From Acinetobacter corruptisaponis (lineage in GTDB: Bacteria > Pseudomonadota > Gammaproteobacteria > Pseudomonadales > Moraxellaceae), in assembly GCF_030053775.1 (NCBI RefSeq), contig NZ_CP125669.1:1607962-1671961 (forward strand): a stretch of DNA of 64,000 nucleotides, read 5' to 3'. Below the pieces are notes generated by a model that worked only from the letters and a program-made list of their open reading frames with translations, searched no databases and was not told the origin of the DNA. Position numbers and translations under genes: made by a program. Positions within the stretch are counted from its first letter, which is position 1; each line of letters opens with the position of its first letter. Below, in pieces: positions 9,017 to 18,890 of the stretch.

Positions 9017-10138
9017 TTAACGTTGATCAAGTGGAACCCAGTCAATCACCCAGGCAGACTTCATGCCCAGACTCTCATCTGAGGTAATTTTCTTACGTGC
9101 CGCATCAGCAGTGTCCCGATCTTTGGATGGCCCCACCATAATCCGAATTCCCTTGGAGGTTGGGCTGGTGGTGACTTTATAACCTTTGGCGCGTAACTTG
9201 GACACCACTGTATCGGCATTGGCCTGGTTTGCCGCCAGCGCCACCTGTACCATCCAGTTTTTGTCACCATTTTCCATAAGCTGACGGGCTTTTTCAGCCT
9301 CAGCCTTTTTCTTGGCATCTTCCTCAGTTTTACGTTTCTTTTCTTCAGCCGCTGCTTTCTTTTCAGCCTCAGCCTTACGCTTGTCTTCCTCAGCTTTTTT
9401 ATCCGCTTCAACCTTGCGTTTTTCTTCAGCCGCTTTCTTCTCTGCTTCAGCTTTACGCTTATCTTCAGCTACTTTCTTGGCATCTTCCTCAGCTTTACGT
9501 TTCTTTTCTTCGGCTGCTTTCTTGTCGGCCTCAGCCTTACGCTTGTCTTCCTCAGCTTTCTTATCCGCTTCCACTTTACGCTTGTCTTCAGCTAGCTTCT
9601 TTTCAGCGTCAGTTTTCTGCTGCTCTGCCTTTTGCTGTTCGGCTTTCTTCTTTTCTTCCAGCTTACGTTTTTCTTCAGCAAGTCGTTGAGCCTTAGCCTG
9701 GTCGTCCTCAACCAGTTCTGGTGGAATATTATCTGAACTTTCCTGCGCCGCGGTTCTACGGGCATTGATTGCAGCGTACTCTTCAGCGGCTTTACGTGCA
9801 GCCGCAGCCTCAGCCTCCTGCTGCATTTTCAGGAACTCGGCAGCACGGGCCTCCTGTTCAGCAACTGCCTTTTCACGCGCACGTTTCTGTTCATCCAGCA
9901 AACGTTTTTCAGTTTCAACATCCACAGCCAGAGGCTGCAAGGAGACCATCTCCCCCTCTTGTGCTGGCTGGGCTGTTTTAGGCTGAGTTTCGGTTTTGGG
10001 AATAGGGTGAGTAACTGTAGCCTGTGTCTTATCCTGCTCTATTTCTTCATTACCCTTGAGAAGTAATGCTGCCAACAAAACACCCCCTCCAAGTAGAACA
10101 ACGCCACCCATCCAGCGTTGCTTGTTATTCATTGACAT
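9017..10138 (-). CDS. SPOR-domain inner-membrane protein with TolA-like coiled coil
   Basis: A 373-residue bitopic membrane protein. One transmembrane helix (about 10-28) is followed by a long Lys/Glu/Ala-rich region (about 85-290) of repeating KAEEDKRKAE-type units, predicted to be a rigid helix as in TolA. The C-terminal 75 residues (NWMVQVALAANQANAD onwards) form a SPOR domain, which binds denuded peptidoglycan at division septa. The architecture is like DedD. Its start overlaps the folC stop by 10 nt, so it is the last gene of the trpA-accD-folC transcript. Confidence 0.85.
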   Translation of the reverse strand: MSMNNKQRWMGGVVLLGGGVLLAALLLKGNEEIEQDKTQATVTHPIPKTETQPKTAQPAQEGEMVSLQPLAVDVETEKRLLDEQKRAREKAVAEQEARAAEFLKMQQEAEAAAARKAAEEYAAINARRTAAQESSDNIPPELVEDDQAKAQRLAEEKRKLEEKKKAEQQKAEQQKTDAEKKLAEDKRKVEADKKAEEDKRKAEADKKAAEEKKRKAEEDAKKVAEDKRKAEAEKKAAEEKRKVEADKKAEEDKRKAEAEKKAAAEEKKRKTEEDAKKKAEAEKARQLMENGDKNWMVQVALAANQANADTVVSKLRAKGYKVTTSPTSKGIRIMVGPSKDRDTADAARKKITSDESLGMKSAWVIDWVPLDQR

Positions 10139-11415
10139 TGTTCTAAATACTCCCAGATCGCTTCCAAGGTATGAAACGAACCACAGACTAAAATCAGCTG
10201 ATTGTTATTACATTGTTTCAGCACAGATTGAAACGCTTGCTGGATACTGCCAAACTCATGTACCTGCTGGCCCTGCAATGCCTCGTGCAATTGTGGCATT
10301 GCTGCGGCCCTCGGCACATCTAAAGTAGCAATAAACCAATCTTTTACTGTTGTTTTTAGTAAATCGGTGACAGACGCGATGTCCTTATCTGCCAGCATCG
10401 AAAATACTGCGACAACTTCTGTGTACTGTTTATTGTATTTTAAGAATTTTCGCAACTGATTCAATAAAAATTCGACACCATGCGGGTTATGTCCCGCATC
10501 AAAAATAACGGTTTTATCCTGTATCTGGCGAATTTCAAAACGCCCCTGCAAACGTGCCTGCTGAATACCTGTTGCAATGGCCTGCTGTGAAATTTCAATC
10601 CCACTCACCAGTACCGCGGCCACGGCAGTGGAGATGTTGTCCAGGGCCAACTGCCCCACAGGAAGCTTTAAGGTTGTGCCAGATGATGCAAATGACCAGC
10701 CCTGTCCATCATCATTCAGTTGATAGAAATAATCCCGATTCAATGCATACAGGCTGGCGTTTGTCTCGGTGACCTTATCCTGAATGGCCTGTGGAAGTTG
10801 CTGTTGCCCTGCAAAAACAACGGGAATGTCTGAACGGATAATACCCGCCTTTTCAAAGGCAATTTTTTCAATGGTATCACCCAGCCAGTCCACATGGTCC
10901 AAGCCAATATTGGTAATCACCGCTATATCAGGGTCAATCACGTTGACCACATCAAGGCGACCACCCAGCCCAACCTCAAGCACCCAGACATCACATTGCT
11001 GCTGCTTAAAAATGACAAAGGCCGCCAATGTGGTGGCTTCAAAGAAAGAAAGACTTAGACCACATTCACGACGCGCCTGATCAACACACACAAAGGCATC
11101 AACCAAACGCTGGTCATCCACCTCATGACCAGCCAGCTTTACCCGTTCATTAAAGCGATAGATATGGGGTGACTGATATAGCCCAACCTTGTAGCCCTGT
11201 GCATTTAGAATCGCCGCCAATGTGGTTGTGGTTGAGCCTTTACCATTGGTGCCCGCAACTGTAAACACCCTGGCTTTTGGCTGCATCACGCCCAGCCTTT
11301 CAGCAACGGGAATCACTCGCTCCAGCCCTAAATCAATGCCTGTAACATGAACATGGCCCCAATAATCGAGCCATGTTGTGAGTGTATCTGTTGAATGGGG
11401 AGCGTCTAGTTTCAA
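10129..11415 (-). CDS. folC: Bifunctional dihydrofolate/folylpolyglutamate synthase
   Basis: FolC joins glutamate to dihydropteroate and adds further glutamates to tetrahydrofolate. The 428-residue Mur-ligase-type protein has the ATP loop TVAGTNGKGSTT at about 52-63, the GLGGRLDVVN segment and the C-terminal FDAGHNPHG motif. Gene ends overlap accD upstream by 4 nt and the SPOR gene downstream, so the block is translationally coupled. accD-folC-SPOR is a common gamma-proteobacterial order. Confidence 0.95.
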   Translation of the reverse strand: MKLDAPHSTDTLTTWLDYWGHVHVTGIDLGLERVIPVAERLGVMQPKARVFTVAGTNGKGSTTTTLAAILNAQGYKVGLYQSPHIYRFNERVKLAGHEVDDQRLVDAFVCVDQARRECGLSLSFFEATTLAAFVIFKQQQCDVWVLEVGLGGRLDVVNVIDPDIAVITNIGLDHVDWLGDTIEKIAFEKAGIIRSDIPVVFAGQQQLPQAIQDKVTETNASLYALNRDYFYQLNDDGQGWSFASSGTTLKLPVGQLALDNISTAVAAVLVSGIEISQQAIATGIQQARLQGRFEIRQIQDKTVIFDAGHNPHGVEFLLNQLRKFLKYNKQYTEVVAVFSMLADKDIASVTDLLKTTVKDWFIATLDVPRAAAMPQLHEALQGQQVHEFGSIQQAFQSVLKQCNNNQLILVCGSFHTLEAIWEYLEQCQ

Positions 11416-12323
11416 GGTAAGTTCATCAGTTTAGCCACTAGTCTATATACAGTATCACGTAACGCATGACGATGAACAATCTGATCGACTACACCATGAT
11501 CAAGCAGATATTCCGCACGCTGGAATGGCTCCTCCAGTTTTTCACGTACGGTTTGCTCAATCACCCGCTTACCTGCGAAACCAATCATGGCTTTCGGTTC
11601 AGCCAGATGAACATCCCCCAGCATTGCCAGGGAGGCAGTTACACCCCCATAAACTGGATGGGTCAACACCACCAGATAAGGCACGCGTGCCTCCTTCATT
11701 TTCTGGATTGCCGCAGAGGTACGTGCCATTTGCATCAGGGACAGCATGCCCTCCTGCATACGTGCGCCACCTGAAGCAGCAAAACACACCAAAGGCTGGT
11801 GTAGCTGGATTGCCCGTTCAGCTGCCTGTACAAAGCGGTCACCGACCACAGTACCCATTGAACCGCCCATGAAGTCAAACTCAAAGGCACATGCCACCAA
11901 ATCCAGACCTTTGAGCGAGCCCTGCATCACCACCAGTGCTTCTGATTCACCTGTTTTATCCTGCGCCTCACGCATACGTTCTGGATAGGGCTTGCTATCC
12001 ACAAACTTTAGCGGGTCTTTGGCACTAAATTCCTGACCAAGCTCTGAGTTGACCTGATCGAAGAACCAGGTCAGGCGGTCCCGCGCCTTCATACGCAAAT
12101 GTTCATCGCATTGCGGACACACATAGGCGTTGAATGACATGGCTGTACGCGTCACCAAGGCATGACATTCAGGACATTCAATGGTTGGCTCGGTAAAAGT
12201 TGACTTAAAGGTCTGCTGTTCATCCGCAACCTGAATCCCTGGCACCTGACGTTCCGTCCAGGGTGTTGTGGGACTAAGCACTTTCCCTGTTGCTGATTCT
12301 GGACTCAATCGTTCTTGACTCAT
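11412..12323 (-). CDS. accD: Acetyl-CoA carboxylase carboxyltransferase subunit beta
   Basis: AccD with AccA transfers carboxyl from biotin to acetyl-CoA, the committing step of fatty acid synthesis. The 303-residue protein has a Cys4 zinc ribbon (Cys50, Cys53, Cys69, Cys72) followed by the crotonase-like carboxyltransferase domain with FMGGSMGTVVGDRF and ASGGARMQEG. About 45 residues precede the zinc ribbon. Stop and start overlap folC and trpA by 4 nt each. Confidence 0.96.
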   Translation of the reverse strand: MSQERLSPESATGKVLSPTTPWTERQVPGIQVADEQQTFKSTFTEPTIECPECHALVTRTAMSFNAYVCPQCDEHLRMKARDRLTWFFDQVNSELGQEFSAKDPLKFVDSKPYPERMREAQDKTGESEALVVMQGSLKGLDLVACAFEFDFMGGSMGTVVGDRFVQAAERAIQLHQPLVCFAASGGARMQEGMLSLMQMARTSAAIQKMKEARVPYLVVLTHPVYGGVTASLAMLGDVHLAEPKAMIGFAGKRVIEQTVREKLEEPFQRAEYLLDHGVVDQIVHRHALRDTVYRLVAKLMNLP

Positions 12324-13123
12324 ACTAACTCATCGAGCGCGGCTCGAAGCTCCTTCACTTTATTCACCGTCTGTTGCACAGCCTCATCCGCTGGCAATGT
12401 CGCAAAAGATTTAACGAAAGCACTTCCCACAATCACGGCATCGGCAACCTGTCCCATCGCTTTTGCAGACGCTGCATCACTGATTCCAAAACCCACACCA
12501 ACAGGTACAGTCGTCTTGGACTTGATTTTTGCAATACGCGCCGCTGCCTCAGAGGTGTCCAGTGTTGCCGCACCTGTCACGCCTTTAAGTGACACATAGT
12601 ACACAAAGCCGCTGGCCTGATTGACCACATGCTGAATACGCTGGTCAGTTGAGGTTGGCGCAAGCAGGAAAATCTGGTCCATCTCGTTTTGCTTCAAGAC
12701 TTCACCAAACTGCTTGGATTCCTCTGGTGGCAAATCCACCAGCAGTACGCCATCCACACCACAGTCTTTGGCATAGGCAACGAACTTTTCATAGCCAATC
12801 ACCTCAACAGGGTTTAAATATCCCATCAACACCACTGGCGTGGTTTGATCCTGCTCACGAAAGGCCTTGACCATATCCAGTGCGTCAAGGGTATTGGTTC
12901 CACCTGCCAGGGCACGCTCAGCAGCCAAGGCAATTACAGGGCCATCCGCCATTGGGTCTGAGAACGGCAGTCCCAACTCAATGACATCAACCCCCGCCTC
13001 AACCATCTGATGCAGCAATGGAACAGTTACCTGTGGATGCGGGTCACCTGCCATAACATAAGAAACAAGCGCTTTACGTTGCTGAGATTTAAGCTGTTCA
13101 AAACGAGTGGCAAGACGTGACAT
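12320..13123 (-). CDS. trpA: Tryptophan synthase alpha chain
   Basis: Cleaves indole-3-glycerol phosphate and channels indole to TrpB. With the ATG at 13123 the protein is 267 residues and the catalytic Glu49 (VIELG) and Asp60 (FSDPMAD) fall at the standard positions. An upstream in-frame ATG would add 22 unrelated residues; AAGGAA upstream of 13123 supports the shorter form. It is separated from trpB by about 4.5 kb of unrelated genes, and instead leads accD-folC-SPOR. Confidence 0.95.
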   Translation of the reverse strand: MSRLATRFEQLKSQQRKALVSYVMAGDPHPQVTVPLLHQMVEAGVDVIELGLPFSDPMADGPVIALAAERALAGGTNTLDALDMVKAFREQDQTTPVVLMGYLNPVEVIGYEKFVAYAKDCGVDGVLLVDLPPEESKQFGEVLKQNEMDQIFLLAPTSTDQRIQHVVNQASGFVYYVSLKGVTGAATLDTSEAAARIAKIKSKTTVPVGVGFGISDAASAKAMGQVADAVIVGSAFVKSFATLPADEAVQQTVNKVKELRAALDELV

Positions 13124-13325
13124 AGGATTATGCTTTCCTTGATTTATATAAATTGAGGAGTTGTTTGTAGTCATACAGAAACACTGCATTGTAACGCTAT
13201 TTTTTGCTCATTGAACAGGGTTTGGCGCGATTCAACAGCGAATGTTGCTACTTACAACAGCCCGCATACATTTATCTCTATTTTTGTTTTTTTCTCAATG
13301 ATCAAAGCTTCCTAATTTCTGTACA

Positions 13326-14345
13326 TTACAATTTTAAAAACTGCTTCGGTGTGACACCTGTCCAGCGCTTAAACGCACGTCCAAAGGCACTCTGATCGGC
13401 ATAGTTTAAACGCTCGGCAATTTCGGAAAATGACTTGCCCTGTTGCAGATAAAGCTTACTTTGCTCCAGACGGTATTGATCCAGAATATCCTGAAAGTTC
13501 AATTGATAGCTCTTGAGCTGACGCTGCAAGGTACGTTCCGAGCAGTGCAAACGCTTGGCGACATAACCCTGTAAAACTTCCTCTTGCTGCAACAGGCCCT
13601 GCTCAATATAGCTCTGGATTTTCTGCCGAAACTGTTGTTGCTGTGCCTCAAAAGAACTCATGCTATTTAATGATTGCTGTGCCTGAGTAGAGAGCACATG
13701 GTTCAACTGTTGGTCTGCCGCAATGCTTTTGGCCTGTAAAATCTGGTTGGAAAAACGAATGGCATATTGCCCAGCCTGAATCTGAATTGGACAGCCATAA
13801 AATTTTTCAAAATGATATAAAGCCATTTGCGGTGTATAACCAAACTGAATCATCTGCGGTGGCACCAGGGCATCCTGTACAATCGACTGTGCAATTTTAA
13901 GGATCAGTGCCAGATTCAGCTCATACATTTCCCGATAATCGCAATAGGATGCACTCCATACAATTTGAATGTACTGTGAAAATTGTTGTACGCTGAGCTG
14001 TTCCAGATTGGTTTGCTTAAACACCAGAGAATAATAGCGCTGCAAAAGCTGTAAAGCCTGCTCCAGATCCAGACTGGTTGATGCCAGATACCCCATCAGC
14101 CCCAAATCCTGCAAGTTGGCATGTTCAGCCAAAACCAGTGTGATCGGACGAGGGAAATACGCCTGTGCCGCCTGCAACAGCAATGTGTAACGCTCAACAT
14201 CAAATTCCTGTTCATCTGGATTTTCCAGGCAGGCACGAAAGTCATGCCACAGCTCAGGTGCCACAGCCTTAGACAAATCAATGTGTTCCTGCTGTAGGAC
14301 ACGATTCAACAACCGTAGATATCCAATGATAATTTTAACTGACAT
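13326..14345 (-). CDS. AraC-family transcriptional regulator
   Basis: A 339-residue regulator with an N-terminal ligand-sensing domain of the Arabinose_bd-like/OruR class (about 1-200) and a C-terminal double helix-turn-helix (about 235-339) including RTLQRQLKSYQLNFQDILDQ and the recognition segment YADQSAFGRAFKRWTGVTPKQF. It is divergent from the metal-hydrolase gene at 14461 with 115 bp between them, so it very likely controls that gene and itself. The ligand is not evident. Confidence 0.88.
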   Translation of the reverse strand: MSVKIIIGYLRLLNRVLQQEHIDLSKAVAPELWHDFRACLENPDEQEFDVERYTLLLQAAQAYFPRPITLVLAEHANLQDLGLMGYLASTSLDLEQALQLLQRYYSLVFKQTNLEQLSVQQFSQYIQIVWSASYCDYREMYELNLALILKIAQSIVQDALVPPQMIQFGYTPQMALYHFEKFYGCPIQIQAGQYAIRFSNQILQAKSIAADQQLNHVLSTQAQQSLNSMSSFEAQQQQFRQKIQSYIEQGLLQQEEVLQGYVAKRLHCSERTLQRQLKSYQLNFQDILDQYRLEQSKLYLQQGKSFSEIAERLNYADQSAFGRAFKRWTGVTPKQFLKL

Positions 14346-14416
14346 ACGCCAATCTCATCCTGATCTGTCGTTATTTGTATAAAACTTGGCTGTAACTGTC
14401 AAAACATTTTACTGAA

Positions 14417-14444
14417 CTTTTTTCATACTAAGTTCATGAAAAAG
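14417..14444. promoter_or_regulatory. Inverted repeat in AraC/hydrolase divergent region
   Basis: Imperfect dyad CTTTTTTCAT...ATGAAAAAG with a 9-nt centre, nested with GAACT...AGTTC, directly upstream of the hydrolase gene (ATG 14461). AACAAGG-type purine-rich sequence follows as its ribosome site. Its place makes it a candidate operator for the divergent AraC regulator, but AraC proteins more often use direct repeats. Confidence 0.3.
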
Positions 14445-14460
14445 ACAAGGAATAGCAAAA

Positions 14461-15336
14461 ATGAACGCACATGTTTCCTATCAGGCTGATCCAATTGTAA
14501 GAACAAAACTAGACTTTCACCTCAATGAGGCTCCACGTTTCTGGTTTGGTGGTGATCCATTCCGTACCCGCATGTTTGATGCATTAAGCCTGACTTTCCC
14601 TGATGGAGAACGCTATTTCATTGAATGTGTGCGTTTATTCCGTGACAAGATCAATGATCCTGAGTTACAGGAACGTGTGGCAGACTTTATTCGTCAGGAA
14701 GCCCAGCACGGCATTGCCCATGACAAGATGAACCAGATCATGAAAGAACAAGGCATGCCTGTGGATCAGTTCACCAACCGTTTAAAGAAAATATTTAGAT
14801 TTGAATTGAAGAATCGCTCACCACAATACAATATTGCCATGACGGCGGCGGCTGAACATTTAACCGCCCTGATGGCAGACACATTCTACAGTAAGAAAGA
14901 AACATTGGCGGAAGCTGATCCTTTTGTGCGTGCACTGTTTGCATGGCATGCGATTGAGGAAATGGAACACCGTGATGTGGCTTTTGATGTCATGCAACAG
15001 GTCGGTGAAGTACCAGAATTAACTCGTCGTTCTGCCCTCGTTATTACGACCGTGTTAATGTTTGGCTTCACACTTTACCGTACTGATGTCATGCTTAAGA
15101 GTGATGGTTTTAGCTTTAGGCAGCGCCTTGATATGGCACGCAAGGGCTTGCCGTGGTTCTTTGGACGCAAAGGTATTTTGACTGCAAAAAGAGAGCAATA
15201 TAGCGACTGGTTTAAAAAAGATTTTCATCCAAACCAGCACCCGATTATTCGTCAATACGATGTCTGGATTGACACACTGGCCAAAACCAATGACCCTATT
15301 GCTGCGGGCGAGGCTTTTTGGCAAGCTGGTCTATAA
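14461..15336 (+). CDS. Metal-dependent hydrolase family protein (PF10118-like)
   Basis: A 291-residue, mostly helical protein resembling the PF10118 predicted metal-dependent hydrolases. Two pairs of carboxylate/histidine motifs are visible: RQEAQHGIAH near residue 80 and AIEEMEHRDVAFD near 165, a pattern like a ferritin-type di-iron site. There is one hydrophobic stretch near 190-205. Under probable control of the divergent AraC regulator. No experimentally known reaction can be assigned from the sequence. Confidence 0.75.
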   Translation: MNAHVSYQADPIVRTKLDFHLNEAPRFWFGGDPFRTRMFDALSLTFPDGERYFIECVRLFRDKINDPELQERVADFIRQEAQHGIAHDKMNQIMKEQGMPVDQFTNRLKKIFRFELKNRSPQYNIAMTAAAEHLTALMADTFYSKKETLAEADPFVRALFAWHAIEEMEHRDVAFDVMQQVGEVPELTRRSALVITTVLMFGFTLYRTDVMLKSDGFSFRQRLDMARKGLPWFFGRKGILTAKREQYSDWFKKDFHPNQHPIIRQYDVWIDTLAKTNDPIAAGEAFWQAGL

Positions 15337-15346
15337 ACCTCCCATC

Positions 15347-15368
15347 ATCCCTCTTTTAAAAGAGGGAT
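15347..15368. terminator. Bidirectional terminator
   Basis: A perfect 22-bp palindrome (ATCCCTCTTTT / AAAAGAGGGAT) between convergent genes, followed by seven T residues on the plus strand. It lies 11 nt past the hydrolase stop and 14 nt before the DUF2804 stop, so it can serve both. Confidence 0.88.
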
Positions 15369-15381
15369 TTTTTTACGAGGA

Positions 15382-16377
15382 TTACCATTTGGCGTAATGC
15401 TGTTCCAATAGACCATATTGTTGATTCAATATGATCAGTTCAACATCTTCATGCTCAATTGTGCCACTTATTTTGGCCTGCCACTGATTAAACTGGCTAC
15501 CAATTAAACGCAGGTTAATATTTTCAAAACGGCACCATGCTGTTTTTATGGTCAGTTTTAGTCGTCCATCCAAAGAACGGATTGACCAGAGTTTTTCATT
15601 CTGCTGTTCAAATAAAATATCGGTGAGTGGATATAAACGCCCATCCACCCAGAGTGCATTTTCATTACCAAAACTTTCATTGACACCTGATGCAAGGTTT
15701 AAACCTATTCGTCGGCCATTTTCATCACGGAACTGGCATGAGAGCCAGAACCATGCTGTTTCAGGGCGTAGAAAGCCACAGGTATCATCCAATGCAGCCA
15801 GACTTTGCGCATTAAAGTCAACTTTCTGCCGTTCTGGGTTGATAAAGAAACCCTCGACAGCCAGAGTGGTCTGTTTCTGGGTATAGGTCCAGCCATTGAT
15901 TCCTGTTGGCGTACATAGACTGAGTGCATCCACACCTGCACAGAAGATGCGGGCTTTCAGCCGCACCTCCCCATGTTTGGTCACCTGAATGTAACGCACA
16001 CCATTGGCATGCTGCATATCGAATTGATAGGCAGATTTCTTAAAATAACTTTGGCTAAATAAAGGCTGTTCATCCAGATGGGTTTTCAACGCCAGTGGCT
16101 GGATCGCATTCCATTCAATCACCTTTCCTGAAAGATGGTCATAGACATAGAAGAAACCATGCCCCGCCCATGATAAATCGACAATCGCCACACCAATACT
16201 GTAGTGTTCATGCTGCAAACCACAAAATCTAAATTTTTTATATTTAAGCTGCTTGCGCCAGCCTTTCAGCACCTGACCATAAGGGGTTTTATAGATATAA
16301 TCGTCCAGATTGATCCGTGAGGGTATCTGGTCAAAACGCCCATAACGAGGCTGACCATTTTCCTGTATTAATTTCAC
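15382..16377 (-). CDS. DUF2804 domain-containing protein
   Basis: A 331-residue protein recognisable as DUF2804: an N-terminal LKGWRKQLKYKKFRFCG segment, DLSWAGHGFFYVYD, and late motifs HGFF/WFWLSCQF and GRRIGLNLASGV. No signal peptide or membrane helix. The family has no established biochemical role. It follows the diguanylate cyclase gene by 18 nt on the same strand, so the two are probably co-transcribed. Confidence 0.8.
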   Translation of the reverse strand: MKLIQENGQPRYGRFDQIPSRINLDDYIYKTPYGQVLKGWRKQLKYKKFRFCGLQHEHYSIGVAIVDLSWAGHGFFYVYDHLSGKVIEWNAIQPLALKTHLDEQPLFSQSYFKKSAYQFDMQHANGVRYIQVTKHGEVRLKARIFCAGVDALSLCTPTGINGWTYTQKQTTLAVEGFFINPERQKVDFNAQSLAALDDTCGFLRPETAWFWLSCQFRDENGRRIGLNLASGVNESFGNENALWVDGRLYPLTDILFEQQNEKLWSIRSLDGRLKLTIKTAWCRFENINLRLIGSQFNQWQAKISGTIEHEDVELIILNQQYGLLEQHYAKW

Positions 16378-16395
16378 AACACTTCCCCAAATAAA

Positions 16396-17544
16396 TTATA
16401 ATGTTAAAGCGGTTCTGACCTGATTTTTACCATTCCGTTTGGCTTGGTACATCGCCTTATCTGCCTGTTCAAACAAGCCTCTATAATCAAAGCCACTAAA
16501 AGCCGTACTGCTCACCCCAAAACAGGCCTTGATAGAGAGTGGTTCATTTTCCCTAACTTCAATTGTCGTTTGCTCCAATGCCTTACGGCATGCCTCTGCC
16601 ACCAATACTGCATTTTCAATTGAGGTAAATGGCAGCAGAATCACAAACTCCTCACCACCATAACGCCCAATCACATCACTGGCTCGCAGGTTTTTCCGCA
16701 ATATATCCGCAACGTGTTTTAATACCAGATCACCCTGATGATGCCCATACTGATCATTAATGGTTTTAAAATTATCAATATCCACCATGATCAGTGAGGT
16801 TTCGCGATGGGTAATCTGTGCCTGCTGCATCTGTAAATCAATAATCTCATTAACCCCACGACGATTAAGCAGGCTCGTTAATTCATCGGTACAACTGAGT
16901 TTTTCAATTTTTGAACTATACCTACGCCAACGCTCCACACTAATATCAAATAGTGTGATGGTAAATGCCGCATATAAGGTGGTATAAAACATGGTATAGA
17001 TAATCTGGGCATTTTGAATATCTTTATGCAGCAAGGTATACGGTTTATAGGCAACCGCATAATCCAGATACCCAGTCACCGTAAGGCCAGCTAAAATATA
17101 GTATGCAAATACATAAAAGGCCAGACCAAAATACACCACAAATCGGGGATATAATAATAATGCGGTAAAGGCAATCCCCATAAAGATAATGCCATTCAGG
17201 AGGTTCAGCAAACCTACCCCAATTGGCAGTCCCAACAATGAGAATGGATAATAAACAGATAAAAACATCACATAGTAAATGTGCAGGTCTGGCTTATTTT
17301 TAATAAAATAACCCAATAAAATAAAAAATGTATTTAATATAATGATGCCAGGAAACAACCATTGAAACCGAATAAGTAATTCAGTATTTGCCAATGGATG
17401 ATACATGTATTTTATTTGGATAAAGTAGATCACGACTGCGGTAAAACTGGCATACCACAGTATTGATTGGGATTTTTTGACTAAATCCCAGTCCAGAATA
17501 ACTAGAAAAGCTTTGCTAATATATCTAGGTAAGGAATATTTCAT
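16396..17544 (-). CDS. Membrane diguanylate cyclase (GGDEF)
   Basis: Makes the second messenger cyclic di-GMP. The 382-residue protein has about five or six N-terminal membrane helices and a C-terminal GGDEF domain with the active-site variant RYGGEEF and the LTSLLNRRG start motif. I chose the ATG at 17544 because AGGA lies 9 nt upstream; a longer in-frame start at 17592 sits inside the trpB terminator hairpin. No EAL domain. The sensory input is unknown. Confidence 0.88.
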   Translation of the reverse strand: MKYSLPRYISKAFLVILDWDLVKKSQSILWYASFTAVVIYFIQIKYMYHPLANTELLIRFQWLFPGIIILNTFFILLGYFIKNKPDLHIYYVMFLSVYYPFSLLGLPIGVGLLNLLNGIIFMGIAFTALLLYPRFVVYFGLAFYVFAYYILAGLTVTGYLDYAVAYKPYTLLHKDIQNAQIIYTMFYTTLYAAFTITLFDISVERWRRYSSKIEKLSCTDELTSLLNRRGVNEIIDLQMQQAQITHRETSLIMVDIDNFKTINDQYGHHQGDLVLKHVADILRKNLRASDVIGRYGGEEFVILLPFTSIENAVLVAEACRKALEQTTIEVRENEPLSIKACFGVSSTAFSGFDYRGLFEQADKAMYQAKRNGKNQVRTALTL

Positions 17545-17575
17545 CCCCCGTAATCCTATGTGATTACATCCATGT

Positions 17576-17606
17576 AAAAACCTAATGACCATATAATGTC
17601 ATTAGG
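17576..17606 (-). terminator. trpB terminator
   Basis: On the minus strand a 9-bp stem (CCTAATGAC / GTCATTAGG, 17606-17598 with 17589-17581) with an 8-nt loop runs directly into TTTTT. It lies 40 nt after the trpB stop and ends the trpFB transcript before the diguanylate cyclase gene. Confidence 0.8.
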
Positions 17607-17645
17607 CATAAATTTACCTTAATCCTAGCATATAATTTTTTAGTT

Positions 17646-18890
17646 TTATAAGTCGACCATCGGAATGCCATCAATTTTAGCAACCGTCATCAGGTCCTTG
17701 TCACCACGACCTGAAACTGTTGCAATAATGATCTGGTCTTTCGACATGGTTGGGGCAAGTTTGCTGACATAGGCCATCGCATGCGAACTTTCCAGTGCAG
17801 GAATAATCCCCTCAATCTTGGTTAAGTCACGGAAACCCTGTAATGCCTCATCATCATTGATTGGCACATACTGCACACGATTCATGTCTTTCAGGAAGCT
17901 ATGCTCAGGCCCCACACCTGGATAGTCCAGACCTGCCGAAATACTATGGGTTTCAATGATCTGACCCTGTTCATCAGACATGAGATAGGTACGGTTGCCA
18001 TGCAGTACACCAACGTGACCTGCATTGAGTGGTGCAGAGTGCTTGCCTGTTTCAATCCCATAGCCTGCGGCTTCAACACCGTACATCTTCACATCCTGAT
18101 CATTCAGGAATGGATAGAACAGACCCATCGCATTTGAGCCACCGCCAACACAAGCCACCAAGGCATCAGGCAAGCGTCCTGCCTGCTCCTGAATCTGGCT
18201 GCGCGCTTCACGACCAATAATCGACTGGAAATCACGAACCAACTGTGGATATGGGTGTGGACCTGCAACCGTACCAATTACATAATAAGTACTATCAACA
18301 TTGGTCACCCAGTCACGCATCGCTTCGTTCATGGCATCTTTCAATGTTTTTGAACCACTTTGTACAGGAACAACCGTCGCACCCAATAAACGCATACGGT
18401 AGACATTCATGGCTTGGCGTTTTACATCTTCCGCACCCATGAATACCACACACTCCATGCCCAAACGTGCTGCAATGGTTGCGGTCGCAACGCCATGCTG
18501 CCCTGCGCCTGTTTCCGCAATGATGCGCTTCTTACCTGACAGCTTTGCCAAGAGTGCCTGACCAATGGTGTTGTTGACCTTGTGCGAACCCGTATGGTTC
18601 AGGTCCTCACGCTTGAGGTAAATCTGCGCACCACCGAGATGCTGTGACCATCGTTCAGCATGATAAAGTGGACTAGGGCGACCAACATAGAACGCAAGAT
18701 CACGGTCAAACTCTGCCAGAAACTGTGCATCATTTTTCATACGACCATAAAGATTTTCTAGATCCTCAAGTGCAGCCATCAGCGTTTCTGATACAAAACG
18801 CCCACCATGAATCCCGAAATGCCCTTGCGCATCTGGAAACTGGGTGTAATCAATCACCTGATTTTCTTGACTAGAGTTTTGCTGATCCAC
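17646..18890 (-). CDS. trpB: Tryptophan synthase beta chain
   Basis: PLP enzyme condensing indole with serine to give tryptophan. The PLP lysine is in GSHKVNN (about 104) and the phosphate-binding loop is GGGSNAMG. I place the start at GTG 18890: AGGAG sits 6 nt upstream, while the in-frame ATG at 18917 has no ribosome site. The gene then begins 20 nt inside the end of trpF, showing coupling. The short N-terminal leader ([10 protein letters not shown]) before the conserved core is an extra not seen in all TrpB proteins. Confidence 0.95.
   Translation of the reverse strand: MDQQNSSQENQVIDYTQFPDAQGHFGIHGGRFVSETLMAALEDLENLYGRMKNDAQFLAEFDRDLAFYVGRPSPLYHAERWSQHLGGAQIYLKREDLNHTGSHKVNNTIGQALLAKLSGKKRIIAETGAGQHGVATATIAARLGMECVVFMGAEDVKRQAMNVYRMRLLGATVVPVQSGSKTLKDAMNEAMRDWVTNVDSTYYVIGTVAGPHPYPQLVRDFQSIIGREARSQIQEQAGRLPDALVACVGGGSNAMGLFYPFLNDQDVKMYGVEAAGYGIETGKHSAPLNAGHVGVLHGNRTYLMSDEQGQIIETHSISAGLDYPGVGPEHSFLKDMNRVQYVPINDDEALQGFRDLTKIEGIIPALESSHAMAYVSKLAPTMSKDQIIIATVSGRGDKDLMTVAKIDGIPMVDL

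Noticed and set aside
9312..9689. 125-residue Ser/Ala/Phe-rich reading frame opposite the SPOR gene
   Set aside because: It is the mirror of the Lys/Glu/Ala repeat codons; low-complexity antisense frames arise automatically there and it has no ribosome site.
17545..17592. Longer start for the diguanylate cyclase at 17592
   Set aside because: The upstream ATG lies in the loop of the trpB terminator hairpin, while ATG 17544 has a proper AGGA site.
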